A stretch of 64,000 nucleotides of DNA, from NCBI GenBank assembly GCA_900472485.1, contig UCII01000021.1, positions 186,001 through 250,000 of the forward strand, read 5' to 3'. Of this stretch, positions 43,808-52,743 are shown piece by piece (position 1 is the stretch's first letter; the number at the start of each line of letters is the position of its first letter). The position numbers and the translations under genes are program-made. The DNA is from Hyphomicrobiales bacterium. Lineage in GTDB: Bacteria; Pseudomonadota; Alphaproteobacteria; Rhizobiales; Rhizobiaceae. Below the pieces are notes generated by a model, which was not told the DNA's origin, searched no databases, and saw only the letters and a list, made by a program, of their open reading frames with translations.

Positions 43808-45739
43808 ATGTCATTTCTCCAGAACGCCAAGATCCGCACGAAAGTGCTCTCCATCATCATTCCGATCTGTCTGATCGGGATCGCAGGTGTCCTTGTCGTA
43901 TCGAACCACTATCGGGACACGGTTGCCACCTACTCGAATTTCATTGCCAAGAATGAAGCGGCGGCGGTGGAAATGTCGAGGGCCAGCCAGCGTTTGACCG
44001 CCATGAGTTACAATGCCTATCAGATCCTGCAATATCCAGCCAAGGATCCGCAGACGACGAAGTTTTCGAAGGACTATGAGGAGAATAAGCAAATTCTTCT
44101 GCAGCGTTTCGCGAACGTTAAACGGTTGATTCCTGCTGAAGCGGATGCCGTGGAAAAGCTGGCCTCGAGGGCCAATGATATCGTCGTCCTTACGGATCAA
44201 GCCGTAAAAGCCGGTCTGGTCGATGACAACGACACCGCCGCCAAGCTCTTGAAGCAGGTGGATCCGATGATCGATGACGAGGTAGTCTCGGTTCGCCAGT
44301 GGCTTGATACGTTCAATAAGAACATCAATGACAAGAGTGACATGCTGGCGGAACACGCGAGCAGCACCATTACAAATGCTCTGGTGGCGCTTGGCGTTCT
44401 CTTTGCCGCCGCCATTGCGATCGCCATTCTCGTGTCGACGCGCGGCATCGCGGCCCCGATCGAACGGCTGCGGGCGCGCATGGTATCCCTCGCCGACGGC
44501 AATACCGATGAGCAGATCGTCGGCATTGGGCGCAAAGACGAAGTCGGTCAGATGGCTGCGGCCGTCTCCATCTTCCGTGACCATGCCATCGAGCGGATAA
44601 GACTGGAACAGGAGGCGAGCGCCAATCGTAGTCTCTCCGAACGGGAAAGGCTTGAACGCGAAGCACAGAAAGCCAAGGATGCGGCGGACACGCAATTTGC
44701 CGTCGATGGCCTTGCAAGCGGTCTGGCCGAGCTTTCGAACGGCAATCTGGTCTATCGCATCGAACAGCCCTTCGTCGATCACCTCGACCGCCTGAGGGCG
44801 GACTTCAATGCCTCGATGGCGAAGCTGGAGGAAACGCTGCGCTCCGTTGGCCAGGGAGGTCAGGCCATTGCCGCCGGTGCCAGCCAGATCCGGTCTGCAG
44901 CCGATGATCTCTCCAAGCGCACCGAGCAGCAGGCGGCCTCCGTCGAGGAGACGGCGGCCGCACTCGAGGAGATCACCACGACCGTCAAGGATTCCACCCG
45001 GCGCGCGGAGGAGGCAAGCTCGCTCGTCGGACGAGCGCGCATCGGCGCCGAAAAATCCGGCGAAGTCATGCAGGAAGCGATTTCAGCAATGGAGGCGATT
45101 TCGAAATCCTCGGGCGAAATTTCCAACATCATCGGCGTCATCGATGATATAGCCTTCCAGACGAACCTGCTTGCTCTCAATGCGGGCGTCGAGGCAGCGC
45201 GGGCGGGCGAAGCGGGCAAGGGCTTTGCCGTCGTCGCGCAGGAAGTCCGCGAGCTTGCCCAGCGCTCCGCCACGGCCGCCAAGGAGATCAAGGCGCTGAT
45301 TTCCACATCGGGCCAGCAGGTCGACAGCGGCGTCAATCTCGTTACCAAGACAGGACAATCGCTGCAGCAGATCGTCAAGGAAGTCGAAGAAATCGACCGC
45401 AACGTTCGGGCGATCGTCGAGGCCGCCCGCGAGCAGGCGACCGGCCTGCAGGAGATCAGCACGGCGGTCAACAGCATCGATCAGGGAACGCAGCAAAATG
45501 CCGCCATGGTCGAGGAATCCACCGCGGCAAGCTACAGCCTTGCCAAGGAAGTAACGGCCCTTAATGAGCTGCTCGGACAATTCGATCTGCAAAACGGCCG
45601 CAGCCATGCGCGGCCGGCTGCTGCGACGGAGCGATCCCGCCCTGCCGCCTCGCCGGCACGCTCGCTGCGCTCCAAGATCGCCGGCGCATTCGGTGGTTCC
45701 GGTGCAGCCGCGGCATCGGCATCCTGGGAAGAGTTCTAA
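43808..45739 (+). CDS. Methyl-accepting chemotaxis protein with CheR-tether C-terminus
   Basis: A 643-residue transmembrane chemoreceptor. A first membrane helix (about residues 12-30) is followed by a periplasmic four-helix-type sensor domain to about residue 190, a second membrane helix (190-210) and a HAMP region. A linker with a second HAMP-like repeat leads to the signalling domain, with the conserved hairpin tip DDIAFQTNLLALNAGVEAAR near residue 450. The C-terminus ends in SWEEF, an xWxxF-type pentapeptide of the kind that tethers the methyltransferase CheR. No other chemotaxis gene is nearby. The ligand is unknown. Confidence 0.94.
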   Translation: MSFLQNAKIRTKVLSIIIPICLIGIAGVLVVSNHYRDTVATYSNFIAKNEAAAVEMSRASQRLTAMSYNAYQILQYPAKDPQTTKFSKDYEENKQILLQRFANVKRLIPAEADAVEKLASRANDIVVLTDQAVKAGLVDDNDTAAKLLKQVDPMIDDEVVSVRQWLDTFNKNINDKSDMLAEHASSTITNALVALGVLFAAAIAIAILVSTRGIAAPIERLRARMVSLADGNTDEQIVGIGRKDEVGQMAAAVSIFRDHAIERIRLEQEASANRSLSERERLEREAQKAKDAADTQFAVDGLASGLAELSNGNLVYRIEQPFVDHLDRLRADFNASMAKLEETLRSVGQGGQAIAAGASQIRSAADDLSKRTEQQAASVEETAAALEEITTTVKDSTRRAEEASSLVGRARIGAEKSGEVMQEAISAMEAISKSSGEISNIIGVIDDIAFQTNLLALNAGVEAARAGEAGKGFAVVAQEVRELAQRSATAAKEIKALISTSGQQVDSGVNLVTKTGQSLQQIVKEVEEIDRNVRAIVEAAREQATGLQEISTAVNSIDQGTQQNAAMVEESTAASYSLAKEVTALNELLGQFDLQNGRSHARPAAATERSRPAASPARSLRSKIAGAFGGSGAAAASASWEEF

Positions 45740-45780
45740 TTTCCGGGGGGGGCGTCGGTCTTTGACCGATTGCAAGCCAA

Positions 45781-45819
45781 AAGAACAAGGCGGCCAAAAC
45801 TGGCCGCCTTGTTCTTTTT
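45781..45819 (+). terminator. Rho-independent terminator after chemoreceptor gene
   Basis: A perfect 16-base stem (aagaacaaggcggcca with its complement) closes a four-base aaac loop and ends in a T run. It begins 41 bases after the chemoreceptor stop. Confidence 0.92.
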
Positions 45820-46087
45820 CAAAGCGAGTGATTGCTATGATGCACGGGCTCTTGAAGGGAAGCGACGCAATGGCCCGTCATTGCCCCAGACGGTGAAAAC
45901 ACGGCGTCCATGAGGAGGGCGTTACGCGATCGCCGAAAGATCCACTGGAAGCTGAGATCAGCGGGTTCACCCACACACGCCCTGACCGCGATCGCACGCA
46001 CATCGGAAGTCTGCGCAGCCAACCAGCTTTGAAACAAAAGATCCCATTCTCGTGAAGAAACCTCGCTCCCGACCGTTTTTCTGTTCG
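45820..46087. other. Intergenic stretch with no supported gene
   Basis: A long minus-strand frame crosses this region into the DUF3237 gene, but it is out of frame with that gene and has no family features, so no gene is called. No strong hairpin or promoter box was seen beyond the terminator on its left edge. Confidence 0.5.
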
Positions 46088-46546
46088 TCAGAGAATCTCG
46101 AAGAGCTCGTATTTGACGCCGCCTGGAAAGCGGCCGCCCTTTCCAACGCAGACAATCGCATTGATCCACGCATATGTGGGCGAGGCAGTCTCGAAATACG
46201 GCGTCGTTCGTAGATAATATTCCGAAGGGTCGACAGATTCGCCGCGCCCCAAACGCTCGGAAACTTCGACCGACGCGTGGCGAACACCACGATAGGTCAT
46301 GAGAATATGGGCGCCATCTTGAGCCTCGAGCAGAACCCGCACATCTTGCTGAAATGTTCCGTCCTGGCGGGTGACAAGAAGATCCGAGCCGATCAACGGT
46401 GAGACCTTGCCCTTGAGACGCGCTCCTTCGAAGTGGCCGCCCGATACCGGAAAAATGCGGCGCACGCCGGCGGGACATGGCCCGATATCGATCGTAGGAT
46501 GAAGCTCGAGATAAAGAGTAAATAGAGGACGCGATTGCAGCTCCAT
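46088..46546 (-). CDS. DUF3237 family protein
   Basis: A 152-residue cytoplasmic protein that matches the DUF3237 pattern: PLFTLYLELHPTIDIGPCPAG at the N-terminus, RRIFPVSGGHFEG-RLKG, then YYLRTTPYFETASPTYAWIN and a C-terminal GGVKYELFEIL. The family has a beta-barrel fold and no established function. The start at MELQSRPLF fits the family; a longer frame would cover the intergenic region. It is transcribed divergently from a LysR regulator that probably controls it. Confidence 0.85.
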   Translation of the reverse strand: MELQSRPLFTLYLELHPTIDIGPCPAGVRRIFPVSGGHFEGARLKGKVSPLIGSDLLVTRQDGTFQQDVRVLLEAQDGAHILMTYRGVRHASVEVSERLGRGESVDPSEYYLRTTPYFETASPTYAWINAIVCVGKGGRFPGGVKYELFEIL

Positions 46547-46662
46547 CAGGGACTCCCATTTATGGAACGCGCGATCGCCTCCATTTCTGGCGAGTATTAA
46601 ACTGGCTATAATCTCGGAGCGAAAACGGGCATTACTTACTATCATCACAAGCGAAACTACAT

Positions 46663-47535
46663 ATGCGCCCTTCACTGGAATCTCTGAAAGTCCTCGAGAT
46701 CTGCGTCGCTTCCGGCAGTTTTGCCCGTGCGGCCGAACGCTTGTTTCTTACCCCCGCCGCGGTGAGCCTGCGCATTCGAACACTTGAGGACGAACTGGGT
46801 GAACCACTCTTCATTCGGCGAGGACCACGCGTGGTGCCCACGCCGAAAGCCATCCTCCTTGCAAAGGGCGTGCGGCGCGGTATGGATGAAATTCACTCCG
46901 CCTTGGCCGCTTTCGAGGCAGCATCTCCTCCCCTGCGGGTAACCGCGCCTCCCACGCTAGCAACTCGTTGGCTCGCGCCGCGCCTTTCGAGCTATCAGCG
47001 CTCCGAAATCGAACTCGACGTTTCGGCCGATATTCGTGATCCGTCAGACTTCGACGTTGCTATTCGCACCGGAGCCGGCAACTGGCCGGGCCTGGAGGGC
47101 TTTCGGTTGTTTCCTGTGCAGTTGACGCCGCTTCTGGCTCCATCGCTTGCGGCGTTGCTGGAACCTCTAATACCCGAGACGCTCGCAACTCTGCCGCTGT
47201 TGCCGCATCCGGACTGGGAAAGATGGTTTCTGAGCGCAACAGGGAATGTCCCGCCGGAGTTGAACTTCACCCGCGTGGAATATCCGAACCATGACCTGAA
47301 TGCGAATGCGGCCTGCGCGGGCGAAGGCGTGGCGCTCGTACCGCTCGGCTTCTTCGAGCCCCTGGTCCGATCGGGTGCATTGGTGGCACCCTTCGACCAC
47401 GTGCTTGACGGTCCCGACTGGCACTTTGCGCTTTTTCGCAATGATGATGTCAGGCCAGGGCCTCGAGAATTCTGCGATTGGCTTTATGAGCAGAGTTGCC
47501 TGACATCAGCCGCGCTTGAGGTACGCACCAAGTGA
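46663..47535 (+). CDS. LysR-family regulator (GcvA-like)
   Basis: A 290-residue LysR-type regulator with the helix-turn-helix LKVLEICVASGSFARAAERLFLTPAAVSLRI and the segment VTAPPTLATRWLAPRLSSY, which is typical of the GcvA subgroup. The ligand domain includes DFDVAIRTGAGNWPG. It is divergent from the DUF3237 gene, with 116 bases between them, and convergent with the large phosphotransferase gene, 44 bases from its stop. The DUF3237 gene is the obvious target. Confidence 0.9.
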   Translation: MRPSLESLKVLEICVASGSFARAAERLFLTPAAVSLRIRTLEDELGEPLFIRRGPRVVPTPKAILLAKGVRRGMDEIHSALAAFEAASPPLRVTAPPTLATRWLAPRLSSYQRSEIELDVSADIRDPSDFDVAIRTGAGNWPGLEGFRLFPVQLTPLLAPSLAALLEPLIPETLATLPLLPHPDWERWFLSATGNVPPELNFTRVEYPNHDLNANAACAGEGVALVPLGFFEPLVRSGALVAPFDHVLDGPDWHFALFRNDDVRPGPREFCDWLYEQSCLTSAALEVRTK

Positions 47536-47579
47536 GCCTTCACTGCTGCCGGACCGCTGTTGGAAGTCTGCGGCCCTGC

Positions 47580-50114
47580 TCAGGCGGATGTCAGTATGGT
47601 GATCACGCCATTCGTCCCGTCAACGCGGATCCTCTGACCGTCCAGAATGCGCCGGGTCGCATCCTGGACCGCAACGACGGCGGGCAAGCCGTATTCGCGC
47701 GCGATGACAGCGCCATGGCTCATCTGTCCACCGGCTTCGGTCACCAGCCCGGCTATGCTTACGAATAACGGGGTCCAGCTTGGATCGGTATAGGCGGTGA
47801 CGAGAATATCTCCGGCCTCAATATCGGCCGCGGCCAAGTCGCGGATGATTCTGGCGCGCCCCTCGACGCTCCCCGCCGAAACAGGCAGCCCTGGAAGCGC
47901 TTTCGCGGGAAGGTCATCACGTTTAAAGTCGCCAAAAAGCGCTTCACCGTCCGAGGTGAGCACGCGCGGCGAAGCAAGCCGCTCGTAAGCCGCAAACTCG
48001 GCACGGCGCGCAAGGATGAGATCATGATCGGCCTGCCCCGTCCGGACAACCTCGCGTAGTTCGTCAAAACGGAGATAGAAGATATCGCTCGTCCGGTTCA
48101 GCACTCCGCTATCGACAAGTTTCTGCGCCTCTCTCAGCATTGCTTGCTTATGAAGGTCGAGGCGGCAGACCCATCCGTATTTCGGGTATTCGCGGTAACC
48201 GATGAAGGCCCGCATTCGATCGATTGCATCCTTGGTCTTCGCAGCCTTCGCCTCACCATTCGAGAGGGCACGTAAGCGCGATAAAAGGTCCTGCTCCGCA
48301 GCCTTCGCTCGGGCGAGACCGGCATCGAAGCGCCGCTTGGCTTCACCGGGTTGGAAGCGGTCGATGTTGGCCAGAATCATCGGGACGAGAACCGCGGGCT
48401 TTTCCCGCCAGCGGGTTCGGGTGATGTCGATCTCGCCCGCACAGCGCATGCCATATTTGGCAAGGTAGCCATCGATCGCTTCGAATGCTTCCGGGCCGCC
48501 GTCGACCTTTACGAGATCCGAAAGGGGGGCACTCCCGTCAAACTGCCGCAGGAATGAGACGGCGTCGGCATGAGGTCGGATTGCGTCGGCGACATCGAGA
48601 AGATCGAGACCCATCCGCGAGGTTATGTTGTTGTCGACCGACTGCGAGAGCGTGTCGGCCACGCCCGTTTCGCCAAGCCACTCGGCGATGTGGTCGTTCA
48701 GCCACCACATCGCCTCGATGCCGGCCATGAGAACCTGGGTGCTTTGCGGCGCGGTCAGTTGCCGTTTCAGCGCGGCAAGATCGTCAGCGATGAGGTCGAA
48801 CAGCTCGTTGCCGGATTTCGCCGCGAGATGTAGCCGTGCCTCTTCGACCGCCATCTCGCTTTGCGCGATCAGTTTGCCTACGATCGCGGGGTCGAGATTG
48901 GTCGCGGTATTCTTCTCACCTACAGCCTTGGGCGCGGATACCGAGGCATTTGCGTCTTGTTCGCGACGCGTGGCGACAAATCCTCGCTCCAGCAGCGCAT
49001 CGACCGCACTGCGGATGAGTGGATCCCGGTTAAGCATAACCATCAGAGCCGCGCGACTGGCGGGGGAGGCAAGTTGCTCGGTGACATCGACGAACAGGCG
49101 GCCGCCTGCCTCGTGCATGGGACGGGCCGCAAGCCTCTGCCAGAAGGACAGGCCGAGCGGCCGTATCGCGTCGGTCATCATTTGCTGATGGCCCACCGAC
49201 AGGTAGACATGTCGCTTGCCGTCGTCATGGGGCGGGACCGGGAACAAGGTGGTGATCGGCCTGCTTTGAACAATTTGAAACGCACCATCGGACAGGCACC
49301 ACTCGATGTCCTGGGGACAGCCGAAATGCGCCTCGATGCGTCGACCGACGGCAGCGAGATCCCGCGCCTCTTCGGCAGCCAGTATGGCGCAATCGCCTGC
49401 CGCCGTCTCGACGACCTGCGCGCCCCGAAGCCTGAAGCCTTGCGGAATGACGGAACCCGAGACGAGCGCCTCGCCGCTTCCGGCACAGGCTTCGATCGCG
49501 ACGATCGTTCTGTCTCCCGACACGGGGTCGGCCGTGAACATTACGCCCGAGGCATCGGCCGACACCATTTGCTGCACGATGACGGCCATCTTGATACCAC
49601 CATGGCCGATTCCGTTGCGCCGACGATAAGTTACCGCTCGCTCGGTGAAGAGAGAGGCCCAGCAGCGGCGCACGGCATCCACGATAGCGCCGATGCCGCA
49701 TAGGCTGAGATAGCTCTCATGCTGGCCGGCAAAGGAGGTGGTTGGCATATCTTCAGCCGTCGCGCTCGAGCGAACAGCCCAAGCCGCAGCCTCTCCGCCC
49801 TCGGCCAGCAACGCGGAAATCGAGGCCACGACCGACTTGGGAACCGTCAACCGCTCGATCAGTAGGCGGACTTCAGCACACAAGACGGCATTGGTAGCGC
49901 CTTCGCCACCCAGCCCAAGATCGAGCCGTCCTATAGCGGCGCCAACCTCGGGCGAGCCCGCAAGGACCGCAGAAAATACATCCGTTGTTACGCAAAGGCC
50001 GGCCGGAACGACTACGCCCTCGACTTTTGCCAGCTCCCCAAGGTTCGCGGCCTTCCCACCGACCAACGAAGCTTGATTCCGGTCAACCTCAGAGAGGCGA
50101 ACTGTCACTTTCAT
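47580..50114 (-). CDS. PEP-synthase/rifampicin-phosphotransferase-like enzyme
   Basis: An 844-residue three-domain protein. Residues about 1-310 form an ATP-grasp pyruvate/PEP-binding domain (SLVGGKAANLGEL, WAVRSSATAEDMPTTSFAGQHES). The middle part, about 330-740, is a helical substrate domain. The C-terminal part is the swivelling phosphohistidine domain, with H800 in GGQMSHGAVIAREYGLPAVV. This order (ATP, substrate, His) and the length match rifampicin phosphotransferase (Rph). PEP synthase is similar, but carries a C-terminal PEP-binding barrel that is missing here. The substrate may be an antibiotic or another small molecule. The start MKVTVRLSEV was preferred over one 30 bases upstream that abuts the operator. 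A TetR gene is divergent. Confidence 0.8.
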   Translation of the reverse strand: MKVTVRLSEVDRNQASLVGGKAANLGELAKVEGVVVPAGLCVTTDVFSAVLAGSPEVGAAIGRLDLGLGGEGATNAVLCAEVRLLIERLTVPKSVVASISALLAEGGEAAAWAVRSSATAEDMPTTSFAGQHESYLSLCGIGAIVDAVRRCWASLFTERAVTYRRRNGIGHGGIKMAVIVQQMVSADASGVMFTADPVSGDRTIVAIEACAGSGEALVSGSVIPQGFRLRGAQVVETAAGDCAILAAEEARDLAAVGRRIEAHFGCPQDIEWCLSDGAFQIVQSRPITTLFPVPPHDDGKRHVYLSVGHQQMMTDAIRPLGLSFWQRLAARPMHEAGGRLFVDVTEQLASPASRAALMVMLNRDPLIRSAVDALLERGFVATRREQDANASVSAPKAVGEKNTATNLDPAIVGKLIAQSEMAVEEARLHLAAKSGNELFDLIADDLAALKRQLTAPQSTQVLMAGIEAMWWLNDHIAEWLGETGVADTLSQSVDNNITSRMGLDLLDVADAIRPHADAVSFLRQFDGSAPLSDLVKVDGGPEAFEAIDGYLAKYGMRCAGEIDITRTRWREKPAVLVPMILANIDRFQPGEAKRRFDAGLARAKAAEQDLLSRLRALSNGEAKAAKTKDAIDRMRAFIGYREYPKYGWVCRLDLHKQAMLREAQKLVDSGVLNRTSDIFYLRFDELREVVRTGQADHDLILARRAEFAAYERLASPRVLTSDGEALFGDFKRDDLPAKALPGLPVSAGSVEGRARIIRDLAAADIEAGDILVTAYTDPSWTPLFVSIAGLVTEAGGQMSHGAVIAREYGLPAVVAVQDATRRILDGQRIRVDGTNGVITILTSA

Positions 50115-50147
50115 GAGCGGACTCGTCAGCTGGAATCTTGACATCAG

Positions 50148-50170
50148 AAACGGAGGAATATACTCCGTTT
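50148..50170. promoter_or_regulatory. TetR-type operator: perfect 8-bp inverted repeat
   Basis: aaacggag and ctccgttt are exact complements around gaatata. It lies 34 bases before the phosphotransferase start and 37 bases before the TetR start, so binding would block both promoters. The size and symmetry are typical of TetR operators. Confidence 0.8.
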
Positions 50171-50206
50171 ATGGCAGTATCAAGACGATCGAAGATGTGA
50201 AACCCG

Positions 50207-50761
50207 ATGCGGGCGGATGCGCAAAAAAATCGACAACGACTGATAGATGTAACGGTCGAACTGATTCTGAAAGTCGGCGGTGAACCCTCGCGTGACGCCA
50301 TAGCAGAGCGCGCCGGCGTCGGCATAGGAACCCTATACAGGCACTTTCCCGACCAGCAGTCACTTCTTCATGCCGTCGTCCGCTGCGTGTTGGAAAGAAG
50401 CATCAGTGCTGGAGAGGCATTGGTTGGAACCGCTCCTGACGAGGGCGATGTCCTGCGCCAATACATGCACATGGCGTTGGATAATGGGATTGGTGTGGTC
50501 AACATCATTCACCCCCTTTTGGAGACGCGAGACTGGCCCGATCTTCTCGCCCGAGCCGGCAGGCTCATGAAGTCTATCGTCAGCCGCGCCACCCAGGACG
50601 GCACGCTCCGCAGCGATCTCTCTGATCGCGATATCATATTCGCCTTGATCCGCTTTGCTCGACCACTCGCAGTTGGGTTGCCTTCGAGCGAGGAGCGCGC
50701 GCTCGCGCACAGGCATCTCGATTTTTACATTGATGGACTGCGCGCCCGGCAGCGCCGCTAA
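50207..50761 (+). CDS. TetR/AcrR-family regulator
   Basis: A 184-residue one-component repressor. The N-terminal helix-turn-helix reads RLIDVTVELILKVGGEPSRDAIAERAGVGIGTLYRHFPDQQSLL, and the C-terminal part is an all-helical ligand domain. It is divergent from the phosphotransferase gene, with a perfect inverted repeat between the two starts. It very likely represses that gene and itself, and is released by a small molecule that may be the enzyme's substrate. Confidence 0.9.
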   Translation: MRADAQKNRQRLIDVTVELILKVGGEPSRDAIAERAGVGIGTLYRHFPDQQSLLHAVVRCVLERSISAGEALVGTAPDEGDVLRQYMHMALDNGIGVVNIIHPLLETRDWPDLLARAGRLMKSIVSRATQDGTLRSDLSDRDIIFALIRFARPLAVGLPSSEERALAHRHLDFYIDGLRARQRR

Positions 50762-50947
50762 ACGGTTTTGATGGCATTGGAGATCAGCCCGCCATCTTTG
50801 AATGATAGGCTAGGTCAATTGTGAGGGGCTGGCACCGATCTCTGCGAATGAACCCGGGCTGAATGATGCTTTCAGCTTCTGTTCCGAAGGCGGCGTCTAA
50901 AAGAAAGACGTTCAACCGCGGTCTTATCCGCCTGAGGAGACACAGTC

Positions 50948-51385
50948 ATGATCCGCACGTCTTTCATTGCAACCGCACTCGTCGCTCTCGTCGGCCTCAC
51001 CGCTGCAGCCCCCGCCATGGCCAACGATGTGCGTATCGAACAATATGGCTGGTCGAACTCTGCCGGTGGTGCACAGGAAGGGTACGGAAACCGCATCAGA
51101 ACCTACCAGAACGGTGGCTACAACCGCATTGTCGGCCATCAATATGGTCGCCATAACCTTTCGGCTGTCGGCCAGGAAGGCAATGACAATTACGGCGCCA
51201 CCTATCAAAACGGTGACCGCAACATAGCCGGCATCGGCCAGTTTGGCTCCAACCACACGACCATCCTTACCCAGGACGGCAATGGCAACATCGCGGCTGG
51301 CGTCCAGGTCGGCCATGGCTGCAGCGCCAATGTCAGCCAGGGCGGCAACGGCAATGTCGCCGCCTTCGTCCAGGCCTGCCCGTAA
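50948..51385 (+). CDS. Curlin-repeat amyloid protein (CsgA/CsgB-like)
   Basis: A 145-residue exported protein. The signal peptide MIRTSFIATALVALVGLTA ends near AMA before NDVRIEQYG. The mature part is built of about five imperfect repeats of the curlin type, with the spaced Gln, Gly and Asn pattern (YQNGGYNRIVGHQYGRHN, GQEGNDNYGATYQNGDRN, TQDGNGNIAAGVQ). Such proteins assemble as extracellular amyloid fibres in biofilms. Two cysteines near the C-terminus (HGCSAN and QACP) are unusual. CsgH follows 64 bases downstream. No curli secretion gene (CsgG, CsgE or CsgF) is in the window. Confidence 0.87.
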   Translation: MIRTSFIATALVALVGLTAAAPAMANDVRIEQYGWSNSAGGAQEGYGNRIRTYQNGGYNRIVGHQYGRHNLSAVGQEGNDNYGATYQNGDRNIAGIGQFGSNHTTILTQDGNGNIAAGVQVGHGCSANVSQGGNGNVAAFVQACP

Positions 51386-51449
51386 GCAGCTGCGCGATAA
51401 CCTGAAAGAAGTCAGAAACGCAACCGCAGACCATTTGGGGAGATGACCC

Positions 51450-51848
51450 ATGCCAAATAGCATCAAACATCCGCGCCGTCTTATGACGATCCTCGCGCTG
51501 GTCCTGCTTCCCGTCGGCGCCGTTGCGGCCATGACGACTGCCAACCAATCTGACGATGCGGGGCTTTGCGAAATCAAAGCCACGCCTGGAGCAGGTATGG
51601 TGAGACTGGATGCGCTCGTCCACGCCGACAAGCACGTTGGCGGGGCTTACACGTTCCGTGTCGAGAAATCAGGAGATGGTGGAAGTTCCACGATCAACCA
51701 GAGTGGCGATTTTGATGCCATAGCGGGGCATGCGGCAATCCTCAGCTCCGTCTCGCTCGGCTCCAAAGGAGCCGCATACAAGGCAACATTGGATATTGTG
51801 ATCGGGGATAAGAGTTTCAGATGCACGAAGCAGGTCGGCGACGATTAA
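51450..51848 (+). CDS. csgH: Curli assembly/inhibitor protein CsgH
   Basis: A 132-residue periplasmic protein of the CsgH family, the alphaproteobacterial counterpart of CsgC, which prevents curlin from forming amyloid inside the cell. A signal peptide (LMTILALVLLPVGAVAAM) precedes an immunoglobulin-like beta domain. The two cysteines in LCEIKATPG and FRCTKQVG probably form a disulfide. Family-type segments are YTFRVEKSGDGGSSTINQSGDF. GGGGAGA precedes the start by 6 bases. It sits between two curlin-repeat genes, which is consistent with its role. A terminator follows directly. Confidence 0.85.
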   Translation: MPNSIKHPRRLMTILALVLLPVGAVAAMTTANQSDDAGLCEIKATPGAGMVRLDALVHADKHVGGAYTFRVEKSGDGGSSTINQSGDFDAIAGHAAILSSVSLGSKGAAYKATLDIVIGDKSFRCTKQVGDD

Positions 51849-51876
51849 TCGGTCTCCACACTCTGCAAATCCCTTT

Positions 51877-51905
51877 AAAAGGGCGCCGGTTTCTGGCGCC
51901 CTTTT
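51877..51905 (+). terminator. Terminator after csgH
   Basis: aaaagggcgcc and ggcgccctttt are exact 11-base complements around a 7-base loop, with T-rich sequence at the 3' side. It separates csgH from the second curlin-repeat gene. Confidence 0.85.
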
Positions 51906-52123
51906 GCTTTCGATCAGGTTTAGAGTAGTTCAGTTTTTCCACGGAGCCTCTGGACCCTCTATCTCTTTGGTTTCACGCAATTCCGGACGGGAAACCGCTG
52001 CGCATTTTTCCTGGAATTACCCTCGACGACTGAACGACAACTGAACGGGCAATTTCGACTGGGTTCAGCTTAAAAGTGCGAAAGTTGGTCATCGGCTAAA
52101 GCAGCCGGCCTATGGAGATCAGG

Positions 52124-52537
52124 ATGACCCGCAACGTGTTTAAAATCCTTACTGTCACTCTTCTTGTCGGGAGCCTGGGACAAGTCGCCTTGTCCGCGCC
52201 GGCCTATGCGGGCGGGCGGATCTCGTTCAACCTTGTGCCTGATAATGCCGAGGATGCAGATCTTTTCTCGACCGGATTGCGCGTCTATTCACTCTACCGC
52301 GGTCTGAAAGACGCCGACATTCGGCAGCTGGGCCGGGGCAACGCGGCTGGCATCGCCCAGACCGGCCGAGGCAATCTCGGCTTCATCCAGCAGCAGGGCA
52401 ATGGTCATTCCGCAACCTTGCGACAGAACGGCAACAACAATGCCTATGGCATTTTCCAGTATGGGCGAAACACGGAAACCGACGTGGTGCAGGATGGGGA
52501 TAATGGCAGTGGCGCTACTTTCAGCTATGGCTGGTAA
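52124..52537 (+). CDS. Second curlin-repeat protein (CsgA/CsgB-like)
   Basis: A 137-residue exported protein with signal peptide MTRNVFKILTVTLLVGSL...APAYA. The first 45 mature residues (RISFNLVPDNAEDADLFSTGLRVYS) are not repetitive. They are followed by about four curlin-type repeats (QLGRGNAAGIAQTGRGNLG, QQGNGHSATLRQNGNNNAYG, QYGRNTETDVVQDGDNG) and a final FSYGW. The start at MTRN was chosen because GGAG lies 6 bases upstream; an ATG 12 bases earlier is possible. The non-repetitive N-terminal part makes it a candidate nucleator (CsgB-like) for the first curlin protein. Confidence 0.83.
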   Translation: MTRNVFKILTVTLLVGSLGQVALSAPAYAGGRISFNLVPDNAEDADLFSTGLRVYSLYRGLKDADIRQLGRGNAAGIAQTGRGNLGFIQQQGNGHSATLRQNGNNNAYGIFQYGRNTETDVVQDGDNGSGATFSYGW

Positions 52538-52691
52538 GGCAGTTCACGGCAGTTCCGAAGGCGACGCCAAGCGACAAAGGTTCGCGTATTTTGGCAGAGA
52601 AATAGCGCGGACGAATGGGGCGCGGAAAGATTTCCTTCCTCGATACGGACGTTCTTCGTTCGGATGGGCTTTATCGCGGCTTGGTACGATC

Positions 52692-52716
52692 GGAACCAGG
52701 GCTGCCGACGGGGGTT
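52692..52716 (+). promoter_or_regulatory. General-stress (EcfG/RpoE2-type) promoter, GGAAC-N18-TT
   Basis: GGAAC at 52692-52696 is followed by exactly 18 bases and TT at 52715-52716. This is the alphaproteobacterial EcfG consensus. It lies 28 bases before the small gene at 52744 and may also serve the BON gene behind it. Confidence 0.75.
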
Positions 52717-52743
52717 ATATCCATAGCAAAAGGAGAAGCCCTC

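Noticed and set aside
45819..46559. Long minus-strand frame of 246 codons
   Set aside because: It overlaps the DUF3237 gene in another frame, is rich in Arg and Ser as expected of a shadow, and has no family features.
51090..51370. Repeated Asn/Gly-rich segments that could suggest a CRISPR-like or tandem DNA repeat
   Set aside because: The periodicity is in the protein (curlin repeats) and the DNA units are imperfect, with no spacers.
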